A stretch of DNA of 64,000 nucleotides. Origin: Chitinophaga niabensis (GTDB lineage Bacteria; Bacteroidota; Bacteroidia; Chitinophagales; Chitinophagaceae). The stretch's first letter is position 1, and every line of letters starts with the position of its first letter. Shown one piece after another: positions 54,204-63,189 of this stretch. The stretch covers positions 434,001-498,000 of the forward strand of contig NZ_FSRA01000001.1 of the NCBI RefSeq assembly GCF_900129465.1, written 5' to 3'. The position numbers were made by a program, and so were the translations under genes. The notes beneath the pieces are model-generated. The model saw nothing but the letters and a program-made list of their open reading frames with translations. It ran no database searches and was not told the DNA's origin.

Positions 54204-57200
54204 ATGCAAAAACGTTTTATTTGCACCCTCATCATATTGTTCCTGCTTGCTGAGAGCAGTGCGCAGCCCATTTATTTCAGGCATTATGAGGTAGAGAACG
54301 GACTGTCCAATAATTCTGTGATCACCTCTTTGCAGGACAAGGATGGTTTTATGTGGTTTGGTACAGGGGATGGGTTAAACAGGTTTAATGGTTATAACTT
54401 CAAGATCTTCAGGATAGGGGAGGATAAGTCTAACAACCCGATCTTTCATTTGTACCAGGATGCCGTGGGAACATTATGGGTAGCTACACTTAAAGGCCTG
54501 TTCTATTTTAATTCGGAAACCGGGGCATTCACAAAACTGGAGCATACGAAAGGGCAGCTCGTAAGGGTCATACATGGGGATGCGCATAACAATATCTGGT
54601 TTGTTGAAGGAACTGTACTGTACAGGTATCATATCAAAACAAAACATATTGATGCTTATCAGTCACCGGCACTGCAGAATATAACCACCTTATATAAATC
54701 CTCAGATGGTACCCTGTGGCTGGGTTGTGCTAATGGCGTTCTGGCCAGGTATGATGCAGCACATAATGACTTTGTTTATTACACCTCGGATAAAGTAGTG
54801 CGCACAGCCAATACTATTGAAACAATATGCGAAGACAAAGAGAATGGATCGCTGCTGATCGGCACCTCGCAAACAGGGTTGCTCAAATTCAGTATGCGCG
54901 ATCAGCAATGGAAGTCAATAGTACTGTCTCCTGCAAAGAGCGCAAGCCTGTTTGTAAGAAGCCTGCTGAAAGTGAATGATACTGATTACTGGATAGGTAC
55001 AGAATCAGGACTGTACATTCTGAATAGCCGCAGCAACAGTATACAGCATATTTGCAAAGTTCCGCATGATCAATATTCCCTGACGGACAATGCTATTTAT
55101 TCTATCTGTAAAGACAAGGAGGGAGGGATCTGGATCGGCACCTTTTTTGGCGGCATCAACTATTATGCACATCATGCCATCGCCTTCGAAAAGTTCTTTC
55201 CCACATCTGCTTCAAATTCCATAGAAGGGAATGTAGTACGTGAAATGGTGCAGGATAAATACGGGAAGATCTGGGTGGGTTCTGAAGATAAGGGGATTGC
55301 CGCCTTTGATCCTGAAGAAAGGAGCTTTGTTAATTATAGTAGTCCCGGCAATATACACGGGCTTTTAGCCGATAACGATCATCTCTATATCGGCACTTTC
55401 AAAGATGGCTTGTATGTTCTTGATCTGAAAACAAACAGGATCGTACGGCATTACGCGGCGTATACTAATAACGGGCTAAACAGTAACTACATCAATATCC
55501 TGTATAAAACTGCAGCCGGTGCTATTATTGTATGTACCTCCAATGGCGTGTACAACTTTGATAGAACAAGCGGGCAGTTCTATCATATACAGGGGCTGGT
55601 AAGGGAGGAGTTCTATTCAGCGATCACCCAGGACAGTAAAGGACGTATCTGGCTGGGCACACACAGCAATGGCATTTATTATATTGATGCAAGCCAAAAG
55701 GCGCGAAAATTATCTGTGCGGGTAAACGGCTATTATCCATTTGATAACAACAAGATCTTAAACTTCCTGGAGGATGGGGATGATCACCTCTGGATCTGCA
55801 CGGAATCCGGCCTTTTCAGAATGAACCTCAGTAATTATGCCGTTGAAGTTTATAATACACAGTCCGGTATGCCCAGTAATATTGTTTACTGTACTGTGCA
55901 GGATGACCGTAGCAATATCTGGGCATCCACATCCATGGGCCTGGCTTATATAGATCTGAAAACCGGGCAGATAAAAACATTTAAACAAAGCGATGGATTG
56001 CTCAGTGATCAATTCAATCACCGCTCCTCCTTTAAAGATAAGGAAGGTAATATCTATTTTGGTTGCCTGAAAGGTCTTGTAAGATTTAATCCGCGCGACC
56101 TTACTACTGTTGATTATACACCTCCCATCTACCTCACACAGCTGGAGGTGTTCAATAAAGATGCTACTGTTAACTCCCGGCATCTGTTCTATGATTACCC
56201 TTTCCTGCATGAGGATAATATCCGGCTGCCCTATAATAATTCAACTTTCAGCCTTGATTTTGTAGCGCTTAGTTTTACGGCACCGGATAACATCAGGTAC
56301 GCTTATATGTTGGATGGAATTGACGAAAACTGGAACTTTACAGATAAGAATAAGGTCATTCATTTTAATAATCTGTCTCCCGGGAACTACACTATTAAAG
56401 TAAGATCAACTAACAGCAGCGGTATATGGGCGTCCAACGAAACCTCTTTTAAGATAAACATCACCCCTCCGTTCTGGAAAACCGGTGTGGCCTATTTTAT
56501 CTATACACTGGCCATTATTGCCATTGTTTATTTTGCAACGAAATATTATAGTAACCGCTATAAAGAAAAGCAGCTCCGCATGATGGAGATCTTTACTTTG
56601 AATAAGGAGAAGGAACTGTACCAGGCGAAAATTGATTTCTTTACCAAAGTAGCGCATGAGATAAAAACACCGCTTACGCTGATAAAAATGCCGATGAGTA
56701 AGATCCTTAAAAACGTGGAATCCATTCCCGGTATGAAACATGAGGTAATGGTGATGAATAAGAATACAGACCGGTTGCTGACCTTAACCAATCAGCTGCT
56801 GGATTTCAGGATGGTAGAATCGGGGAATTATTTTTTACACCTTAATGCCAGGAATATTGTTCCTGTTATTGAAGAGGTGCATAGCAGTTTTCAGCCAGCC
56901 ATCAATAAGAAAAAACACGCCTGGGATCTGGTCATCAAAGATCCTGTACTCATTTGTAATATAGATGAGGATGGGGTAATGAAAATTGTGAGTAACCTGA
57001 TAGATAATGCTATCAAGTATTGTCATTCCCGGATCACATTAACCGTTCAATCATCAGGAGAGCATGCTGTTCTGCGTATAACAAACGATGGGGACATTAT
57101 TCCGGAAGAGGAAAGAGCGTATATTTTTGAACCTTTTTACAGGTCTGGTAACACCATGACTGCCGGGACCGGTATAGGGCTGTCATTGGCAAAATCCATT

Positions 57201-57293
57201 GCATTGCTGCATAATAGTAGTTTGGAATATAGCGTGGAAGGAGGATTAAATACTTTTACCCTGGTTATGCCTCTTTACAAAGAAGACTTCTGA
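54204..57293 (+). CDS. Propeller-type sensor histidine kinase (locus C)
   Basis: 1029 residues. Signal peptide (LLAESSAQP), then a periplasmic two-component-regulator propeller made of many short repeats (DGFMWFGTGDGLNRF, GTLWVATLKGL, GGIWIGTFFGGINYY, GKIWVGSEDKG and so on), a Y_Y_Y domain (~700-750), one membrane segment (~759-778), a HisKA domain with phospho-acceptor His818 in FFTKVAHEIKTPLTLI, and a HATPase domain (NLIDNAIKY N-box, GTGIGLSLA G-box). The N-terminal three quarters match hybrid two-component systems of PULs, but the chain stops after the kinase: the receiver and AraC domains usually fused at the end are absent and are encoded on the opposite strand, overlapping this 3' end by 19 bases. 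Confidence 0.95.
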   Translation: MQKRFICTLIILFLLAESSAQPIYFRHYEVENGLSNNSVITSLQDKDGFMWFGTGDGLNRFNGYNFKIFRIGEDKSNNPIFHLYQDAVGTLWVATLKGLFYFNSETGAFTKLEHTKGQLVRVIHGDAHNNIWFVEGTVLYRYHIKTKHIDAYQSPALQNITTLYKSSDGTLWLGCANGVLARYDAAHNDFVYYTSDKVVRTANTIETICEDKENGSLLIGTSQTGLLKFSMRDQQWKSIVLSPAKSASLFVRSLLKVNDTDYWIGTESGLYILNSRSNSIQHICKVPHDQYSLTDNAIYSICKDKEGGIWIGTFFGGINYYAHHAIAFEKFFPTSASNSIEGNVVREMVQDKYGKIWVGSEDKGIAAFDPEERSFVNYSSPGNIHGLLADNDHLYIGTFKDGLYVLDLKTNRIVRHYAAYTNNGLNSNYINILYKTAAGAIIVCTSNGVYNFDRTSGQFYHIQGLVREEFYSAITQDSKGRIWLGTHSNGIYYIDASQKARKLSVRVNGYYPFDNNKILNFLEDGDDHLWICTESGLFRMNLSNYAVEVYNTQSGMPSNIVYCTVQDDRSNIWASTSMGLAYIDLKTGQIKTFKQSDGLLSDQFNHRSSFKDKEGNIYFGCLKGLVRFNPRDLTTVDYTPPIYLTQLEVFNKDATVNSRHLFYDYPFLHEDNIRLPYNNSTFSLDFVALSFTAPDNIRYAYMLDGIDENWNFTDKNKVIHFNNLSPGNYTIKVRSTNSSGIWASNETSFKINITPPFWKTGVAYFIYTLAIIAIVYFATKYYSNRYKEKQLRMMEIFTLNKEKELYQAKIDFFTKVAHEIKTPLTLIKMPMSKILKNVESIPGMKHEVMVMNKNTDRLLTLTNQLLDFRMVESGNYFLHLNARNIVPVIEEVHSSFQPAINKKKHAWDLVIKDPVLICNIDEDGVMKIVSNLIDNAIKYCHSRITLTVQSSGEHAVLRITNDGDIIPEEERAYIFEPFYRSGNTMTAGTGIGLSLAKSIALLHNSSLEYSVEGGLNTFTLVMPLYKEDF

Positions 57294-58078
57294 TAAGCTT
57301 TATCAATATACTCAGAAGGAGACATTTTAAAATACTTATAAAAATTCCGCCTGAACTGCCCTGCGGAATTGTAGCCCGCTTCTTCTGCCAGCTCATTAAC
57401 CCTGTGATTGCCGGAATGGATCAGGTCAGCCGCTTTCTTTAAACGGGTGAGGTTGATGATATCGTGGGGAGACAGGTCGGATATGGATCTTATCTTCCGG
57501 TAAAGGGTGGGTTTGCTCATGTTCATGAGTACACTCAGCCGCTCCACATCCAGCTGTGTTTCATCCAGGTGAGTAAGGATGGTGTTTACGAGCCGCTCCA
57601 GGAACGCCTCATCCATTTGCGTATGGGCAATGCTGTTGATATGTACATGCGGCAGCTGGGCATAACATTGTTTGAGCTTGAGCCTGCTGGCCAGCAGGTT
57701 CTCTATCTGGGCATATAAATGATCTAAGGAAAAAGGTTTTTCTATATAGGCATCAGCTCCTGCTTTCAATCCCTGTATGCGGGCCTGTAAGGTGTTTTTT
57801 GCTGTTAGCAGGATAACGGGGATGTGGCTGAGTTCTAAGGTAAGTTTGATCTTCTCACATAATTCAAAACCATCCAGTTTTGGCATCATCACATCACTGA
57901 CCACTAACTGGATCATTTCATGTTGTAAGATGGAAAAAGCCTTATCACCGTCTTTGGCAGTGAATATCTGGTAACTCTTTTCCATGTCGTGGGACAGGTA
58001 TTCGAGAATATCATCGTTATCGTCAACGATGAGAATGCCGGGTTTGGTAGTTTTTAGAATTTGGCCGATCCCTTCCAT
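57275..58078 (-). CDS. Response regulator, receiver plus AraC-type HTH (locus C)
   Basis: 267 residues. Receiver domain ~12-130: acidic Asp19/Asp20, phospho-acceptor Asp62 in LVVSDVMMP, Thr92 (ILLTAK) and Lys114 (YIEKPFS). AraC-type DNA-binding domain ~165-262 with two helix-turn-helix motifs (LDVERLSVLMNMSKPTLYRKIRSISDLSPHDIINLTRL, HRVNELAEEAGYNSAGQFRRNFYKYFKMSPSEY). The domain order and the short linker equal the C-terminus of a hybrid two-component system. It lies 47 bases downstream of the GH92 gene on the same strand, so it may be read with the mannosidase operon. Its 3' end overlaps that of the sensor gene. Proposed activator of locus C. Confidence 0.95.
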   Translation of the reverse strand: MEGIGQILKTTKPGILIVDDNDDILEYLSHDMEKSYQIFTAKDGDKAFSILQHEMIQLVVSDVMMPKLDGFELCEKIKLTLELSHIPVILLTAKNTLQARIQGLKAGADAYIEKPFSLDHLYAQIENLLASRLKLKQCYAQLPHVHINSIAHTQMDEAFLERLVNTILTHLDETQLDVERLSVLMNMSKPTLYRKIRSISDLSPHDIINLTRLKKAADLIHSGNHRVNELAEEAGYNSAGQFRRNFYKYFKMSPSEYIDKAYQKSSL

Positions 58079-58125
58079 GGATACAATTTAAAGAATAAAA
58101 TACATCCCGGCAAGTCTGTCGTCTA

Positions 58126-60396
58126 TCACCTTGATACCGAATAGGGAAGGTCTTCGGGTAGCAGCTTTCTTTGCTGGTCAGGGGTACTTTTCATGTCAAA
58201 AGAAAGCGTGCCGCCTGCGTTAATATCCTGGTAAGTGATAAACGTTTTGTTGTAAGGCTTGCCATTCAGCAGCGGACTGTGGGTATATACATTTTCAGCG
58301 GAATTACCATTAGCGGTAATGATGAATTTCTTTCCATTTTCCAGTTGTATCGTTATTTTGTTAAACAGCGGGCTTCCCAGTACATACTGGTTGGTGCCGG
58401 GGCATACGCTATAGAATCCAAGGGCGCTCAGCACATACCAGGAGGAGGTTTGCCCCTGGTCTTCATCGCCGGGATAGCCATCTTCAGATGCATTGTATAA
58501 CCTTTTCATCACCTCCCGCACATGGAACTGTGTTTTCCAGGGCTGGCCTCCGTAGTTGTAGAGATATACCATATGCTGGATCGGCTGATTGCCATGTGCG
58601 TACTGCCCCATATCGGCCATCACCATTTCCGTCATTTCATGTATCATGCCGCCGTAAGTGCCCACTTTTACCTTGTTCGGTTCTGTGAATACAGCATCCA
58701 GTTTAGCGCAGAAAGCCTCATCTCCGCCAAGCATTTTTTTCAGGCCGCTGATATCATGGAACACAGACCATAACCAATGCCAGGCGTTACCTTCTGTATA
58801 AGGGCCTCCCCATTCCACAGGATCAAAATCCTTTAGCCAGTTTCCATGCTCATCTTTACCCCGCATAAAACCGGTAGTGCTGTCATAAACGTGGCGGTAG
58901 TTCAACATCTTTTGTTCAAAGCCCTGTTTGTATTTTTCCTGCCTGGCGGCTGTAGCCAGTGTATAGGCGCAAAAATCGTCGTAGGCATATTCCAGTGTTT
59001 TGGCAGTTGCTTCCCTGTATTTAGGGTAAGGCACGTAGCCTGACTGGTTATATTCCTTATAACCATCCCTTCCGTTTGCAGGACCCCAGGGGCCTTTGTT
59101 GTTGGCTTCATGATAATAAGCTTCCAGCGCGGCAGATGGATCAAAGGTGCGGATACCTTTAGCCCAGGCATCGGCCAGCAGCGATATGGCATGATTGCCG
59201 ATCATACTGCCCTGTTCATTAGGAAAGGACCAGGAAGGCAGCCAGCCGCATTGCTCATTAGCTTTCAGCAGTGCCTGCATGTACCGTCCGTGCATTTGCG
59301 GATGGAGCAATGCATTCAATGGGAACTGTGCCCTGAATGTATCCCAGAAACCGGTATCCGTGAACATATAACCTTCATGTACGGTACCATCATAGGGACT
59401 GAAGTAATAAGGCTTCCCGTTTTTATCCAGCTCATAGAATTTTCTTGAAAATAAGCTGGCCCTGAAAAAGCAGGAGTAGAAAGTTGCTTTATCTTCTTCC
59501 GTGCCACCTTCTACCATGATCCGGGATAAATGTTCGTTCCAGATCTTTTTTGCCACTGCCTTTGTTTGTTCCAGCGTTTTGTGGTTGCCTGATTCCCTGG
59601 ATAAGTTAAGTTTTGCCTGTTCTTCACTGATATAGGAGGAAGCGGTTTTAACCTGTACGGTAGCACCTTCTTTGAACTGGAGGTATACACCTGTTCCTTT
59701 CCCTTCAGCCTGCAGGTTGCCCTCCTGAATGGTACCTCTTGTATTTTCCCAGGTACCGTAACCTGTAAAGGGGGTATCAAATACAATGACAAAATAACTT
59801 TTCCATCCCCTCTTAAATCCTCTGCCATTGTTTACAAATCCCGTAACCATTTTTTGTGCGGGGTGGACCTTAACGCCACTCAGGCCGGTATAGCCATCGA
59901 GGATGATATTTCCTTTATGACCTTTTGGAAAAGAGAACCGGAGATGGGCACCCCGCTCTGTGGGTGCCATTTCCGTAACGATATCGTTGTTTAGTTTTAC
60001 GCGGTAATAATAAGGCCGTGCTGTTTCGTTTTCATGCTCAAAAGCAGTGGTCCTGTCTTCTTCGGTCACTGAAAGGCCATCCATAACAGGGAAAAGCGAA
60101 AAAACAGCATAGTCATTTGACCAGGAGCTGCATTGATGCGCTTGTTGAAAGCCGCGGATGCTCTTCCTGTGATACTGGTATTTCCACCCGTCTCCATTGC
60201 TACCCGTCTGTGGTGTCCAGGTGTGCATACCAAAGGGAAGGGCAGTGGTAGGATAGGTATTCCCCCTTGTTAACTCGTGCCTGGAATTGGTGCCCTGAAG
60301 CGTATTCACATAATCTGCAAGCGCAGTTGGCTGTTGACATAGGGCGCTTCCGCCGGCTGCAAGCTGGATAGTTAAAGCTAATAGGATCTTTTGCAT
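58126..60396 (-). CDS. GH92 alpha-mannosidase, exported, likely alpha-1,2-specific
   Basis: 756 residues, signal peptide with cleavage near ALCQQ. GH92 landmarks: RGNTYPTTALPFGMHTWTPQTG, YTEGNAWHWLW with candidate acid Glu535, GGMIHEMTEM with His586-Glu587, GNQPIQHMVYLYNYGGQPWKT, and GDEDQGQTSSWYVLSALGFY with Asp644 and Asp646. By spacing these match Bt3990 Glu533, His584-Glu585 and Asp642/Asp644; Trp92 lies near the Bt3990 Trp88 position. In Bt3990 the Trp and His-Glu residues recognise the mannose of alpha-1,2 linkages, so the same specificity is likely. The enzyme is calcium-dependent and removes terminal mannose with inversion. It is in one operon with the DUF4965 gene upstream (19-base gap) and perhaps the regulator downstream. 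Confidence 0.92.
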   Translation of the reverse strand: MQKILLALTIQLAAGGSALCQQPTALADYVNTLQGTNSRHELTRGNTYPTTALPFGMHTWTPQTGSNGDGWKYQYHRKSIRGFQQAHQCSSWSNDYAVFSLFPVMDGLSVTEEDRTTAFEHENETARPYYYRVKLNNDIVTEMAPTERGAHLRFSFPKGHKGNIILDGYTGLSGVKVHPAQKMVTGFVNNGRGFKRGWKSYFVIVFDTPFTGYGTWENTRGTIQEGNLQAEGKGTGVYLQFKEGATVQVKTASSYISEEQAKLNLSRESGNHKTLEQTKAVAKKIWNEHLSRIMVEGGTEEDKATFYSCFFRASLFSRKFYELDKNGKPYYFSPYDGTVHEGYMFTDTGFWDTFRAQFPLNALLHPQMHGRYMQALLKANEQCGWLPSWSFPNEQGSMIGNHAISLLADAWAKGIRTFDPSAALEAYYHEANNKGPWGPANGRDGYKEYNQSGYVPYPKYREATAKTLEYAYDDFCAYTLATAARQEKYKQGFEQKMLNYRHVYDSTTGFMRGKDEHGNWLKDFDPVEWGGPYTEGNAWHWLWSVFHDISGLKKMLGGDEAFCAKLDAVFTEPNKVKVGTYGGMIHEMTEMVMADMGQYAHGNQPIQHMVYLYNYGGQPWKTQFHVREVMKRLYNASEDGYPGDEDQGQTSSWYVLSALGFYSVCPGTNQYVLGSPLFNKITIQLENGKKFIITANGNSAENVYTHSPLLNGKPYNKTFITYQDINAGGTLSFDMKSTPDQQRKLLPEDLPYSVSR

Positions 60397-60415
60397 GGCA
60401 AACTAATATAGGCCA

Positions 60416-62887
60416 TTATTTATTTAGTTTATCATTAAATACTTTCATGAAATAACCTCCCACCACACTTCTTGCCTGAAAGCCCACTTGTTTTCCATTG
60501 GTTGTTTCATGCCAGTCGCTGATAGGTACCCTGCTTGATGTTTCTTCAGCATATTTCTGCAGGGGGAGGATGAATTTTTCAAATTCGTTTTCTTTAGCCA
60601 TCACAGCCGTCCATATGATCCAGTCACTTTTGGTATATGTTTTACGGGAATCCAGCGGGAGACCGTAGGTTTGTTGTTTTGTGAGGTAATAGCTGATCTC
60701 TTTTTCAAATACACTTTCCGGGAAGAGACGGAAGTCCAGTACTTTATCCCATACCAGGTTGTATTTCTGGCTCCAGGTATCTTTTTTGTCAAAAGTTAAG
60801 CTGAAATGATCTCCGTTGCCGGACATCTTTATCCAGTTCTGCATCATTTCTATGCTGCGGCCAAGATAATATTCTGCCGCTGCTTTATGTCCCAGTTTAT
60901 CAGCGAGGAAGGCATAGCTGCGTAATGCCATGATGGCTTTGGCGGAAAGGTTTACGTTCCTTGCAAGGTGACCTGCAAAATCATCGGTGCAAAGCTGGTT
61001 GGCGGGGTCAAAACCTTCCTTATCCAGGTATTTGGCCCAGGTTGTAAGTACAGGCCAGTGTTGCTTTGCATAATCAGCATTACCTTCTGCTTTTGCGATA
61101 GCTGCTGTGAGGATCACCATATTACCTGCTTCTTCCACCGGCATATCTTCGCCGTATACCTGTCCGTTTGCCTGTGGGTATGTTCCAATATCATGCGCGG
61201 CAAAAGGTTTGGTCCATTTACCACTTTCGCTGTAATAGAAGATGCCGTTCATCATGCCCTTTTCCAGTTCCGGATTGTATGCGAGGTATAAAGGCGCAGA
61301 AGGATAGGTGAGGTCAACGGTACCGATGCATCCGTTACTGAAATTCTCTTTGGATAAGAATAGCAGCTCTTTCTGAGGACTTTCTACCAATCCATGCGCG
61401 GCGATACTTTGACGGTAAACCAGTTCGCAGAGTTTAGCATAAGCTTCTCCTCCGGCTTTTCTGGCATCTGTATAGATCGTATCCTGGAATGATTTTGTTT
61501 TTTTGATGACGGTGTTGTAGTTGGTTGCGGCTGTATTCATTAAAGCGCTGAAATTTCCCTTGCCGTTCTTATTCCACCAGGGGCGCAGGTTTGTACCGAA
61601 GTATTGGATAGCATATACTTCGTCATAACCCAGCAGCATAAATTTCTCTACTGGTTGACTGCCCACCTCTCCAAAGGAAACAACAGTGTTGAGGCTTAAA
61701 CGTTTTCCGGCTTTTTCGGTTGGACCCTGGTATTTGTTATGTAAGAACTGGCTGATACCGGTTTTCTCATCAGCTGAGATGTATTGCCGGGAATAATCTT
61801 TTGATGCACCCACATAAAAGTATCCCCAGTCTATGCGCCTGTCGTCTCCCTTTTTCATTAATATGGGTTGCTCAACTGTTCCTGTTTGCAGCAGTTTTAC
61901 ATTACCTGTGGCACTTGATCTTGCAGTTACCTGCTGCGTAGGCTGATCTACTGCGATGTCAGTGCTGGCTGTTAAGAGAACGGACACCTGGTGTTTATTG
62001 CCATCGTTGGATTTTACCTGGTAGGTGATATAAGATATGGGAGTGGCTAACAAAGTGAGGTCTTTTATCAGCAGGGGAGAGGTGAAGGTCAACTCCAGAT
62101 CTACCTTTCCGCAGCTGAAAAGATACTTTGTTGCCATGGCTTTTATATCAACATCCTTTTGATCTGCTGCTTTGATCATTTTGCTCTCTGCACTTTCTAT
62201 CTTCCTTACAATGCCTGCGTCCAGGAAACGGCCACCGGCAGTATTGCGTACGTGGAATGCGAGTACGTTTTTGCCTGTTTTCAGGTTAGCTTTCAGTTGT
62301 TCCTGCAGGTCAAGGTGGGTATAGTTATTTACCCAGCCTTCTTTATGATAGATCGCTTTACCGTTTAGGTAGATATCGATATTATCGTCGTGATTGATCC
62401 GGAGGAAGAGGTTGTTGAAGTTGTTATCGTTCAGGACAAAGGTCCTTCTTACCCAGAGATCATTTGTATTCCAGTAGGTCTTTGCCGTTCTTCTGTCATC
62501 TGAAAATGGTGCGCCGCCTGTTTTCCATGCTGCATCATTGAATCCGGGTTCCTGCCAGCCTTGTTCCGGTTTGCTGATTGTATAGGCTACCTCGTAAGGT
62601 GTTTCATCTGCTGTGGGCAGTACCGTTGCAAATTCATCGGTTTCTTTTCCGAGGAAGCGGTACCAGGTATCATCTACTTTAATAATGCCGAGCAGGGAGT
62701 GGTCTGCTCCGGTCCAGTGTTTGGTAACAGATGCATTCAGCTGATCTGTATTGCTCCAGATGCTGAAGTAAGGAGTATGTGTTATAAGCGGATAGCTGGG
62801 TGCTTTTTGTTCCTGTGCAAAAGAAAGCACAGATGAAAGGAAACCACACACGAGAATAATAGCCATTCTGAATCGACGAGCCAACAT
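60416..62887 (-). CDS. Glutaminase-A-like family protein (DUF4964/DUF5127/DUF4965/DUF1793 order)
   Basis: 823 residues; signal sequence MAIILVCGFLSSVLSFAQ beginning at codon 8 or from the first Met. After the N-terminal YPLITHTPYFSIWSNTDQLNASVTKHWTGADHSLLGIIKVDD (DUF4964-type), a galactose-binding-like beta domain is inserted (WKTGGAPFSDDRRTAKTYWNTNDLWVRRTFVLND ... NIDIYLNGKAIYHKEGW), then the DUF5127 region and the alpha-helical C-terminal part (YPSAPLYLAYNPELEKGMMNGIFYY, DIGTYPQANGQVYGEDMPVEEAGNMVIL, DWHETTNGKQVGFQARSVVGGYFM). This architecture is that of fungal glutaminase A, but in Bacteroidota these proteins sit among glycosidases and their activity is uncertain. The gene precedes GH92 by 19 bases, so a shared substrate is likely. 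Confidence 0.82.
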   Translation of the reverse strand: MLARRFRMAIILVCGFLSSVLSFAQEQKAPSYPLITHTPYFSIWSNTDQLNASVTKHWTGADHSLLGIIKVDDTWYRFLGKETDEFATVLPTADETPYEVAYTISKPEQGWQEPGFNDAAWKTGGAPFSDDRRTAKTYWNTNDLWVRRTFVLNDNNFNNLFLRINHDDNIDIYLNGKAIYHKEGWVNNYTHLDLQEQLKANLKTGKNVLAFHVRNTAGGRFLDAGIVRKIESAESKMIKAADQKDVDIKAMATKYLFSCGKVDLELTFTSPLLIKDLTLLATPISYITYQVKSNDGNKHQVSVLLTASTDIAVDQPTQQVTARSSATGNVKLLQTGTVEQPILMKKGDDRRIDWGYFYVGASKDYSRQYISADEKTGISQFLHNKYQGPTEKAGKRLSLNTVVSFGEVGSQPVEKFMLLGYDEVYAIQYFGTNLRPWWNKNGKGNFSALMNTAATNYNTVIKKTKSFQDTIYTDARKAGGEAYAKLCELVYRQSIAAHGLVESPQKELLFLSKENFSNGCIGTVDLTYPSAPLYLAYNPELEKGMMNGIFYYSESGKWTKPFAAHDIGTYPQANGQVYGEDMPVEEAGNMVILTAAIAKAEGNADYAKQHWPVLTTWAKYLDKEGFDPANQLCTDDFAGHLARNVNLSAKAIMALRSYAFLADKLGHKAAAEYYLGRSIEMMQNWIKMSGNGDHFSLTFDKKDTWSQKYNLVWDKVLDFRLFPESVFEKEISYYLTKQQTYGLPLDSRKTYTKSDWIIWTAVMAKENEFEKFILPLQKYAEETSSRVPISDWHETTNGKQVGFQARSVVGGYFMKVFNDKLNK

Positions 62888-63189
62888 TTTTGTTCAGTTT
62901 TTAATGATTACAAGACGAAGGGCGAATTTCTAAAAAAAAGGGCGTAGAGAGGTAGTCAAAACGTTTCAATATCTGGTCAAATTGCGTCATTTTGAGCTTT
63001 TTTCGTAATGTATTTGGCATGGAAGGGCAGAGGTGTTAAGAAAAAAATGGCTTTTTTCACTGCAATATTACTGCAGTGGCGTTTCTTAATTTGAACAAAC
63101 GTAAAAGATACACATATAGGGAACCCGGAGGATGTACGAATATTAATTGTTGCCGCAGATGAGCGCGGTCTTATTGCAAATTCCACTTT
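62888..63189. other. Divergent intergenic region with nested inverted repeats
   Basis: 302 bases without a gene. It should carry the promoters of the minus-strand DUF4965-GH92 operon and of the plus-strand C39/VKOR-type gene. An inverted repeat pair is nested within: TTAAGAAA (63036-63043) with TTTCTTAA (63082-63089), and inside it CACTGCA (63058-63064) with TGCAGTG (63072-63078). An open minus-strand frame over the right part overlaps the next gene and looks spurious. Confidence 0.5.

Noticed and set aside
58570..58593. GNQP in GH92 where many members have GNEP, read at first as loss of the acid residue and possible mannose-phosphate specificity
   Set aside because: Spacing against Bt3990 shows the acid is Glu535 in YTEGNAW, 109 residues before Asp644 just as Glu533 is before Asp642. 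It is intact, so an ordinary alpha-mannosidase is expected.
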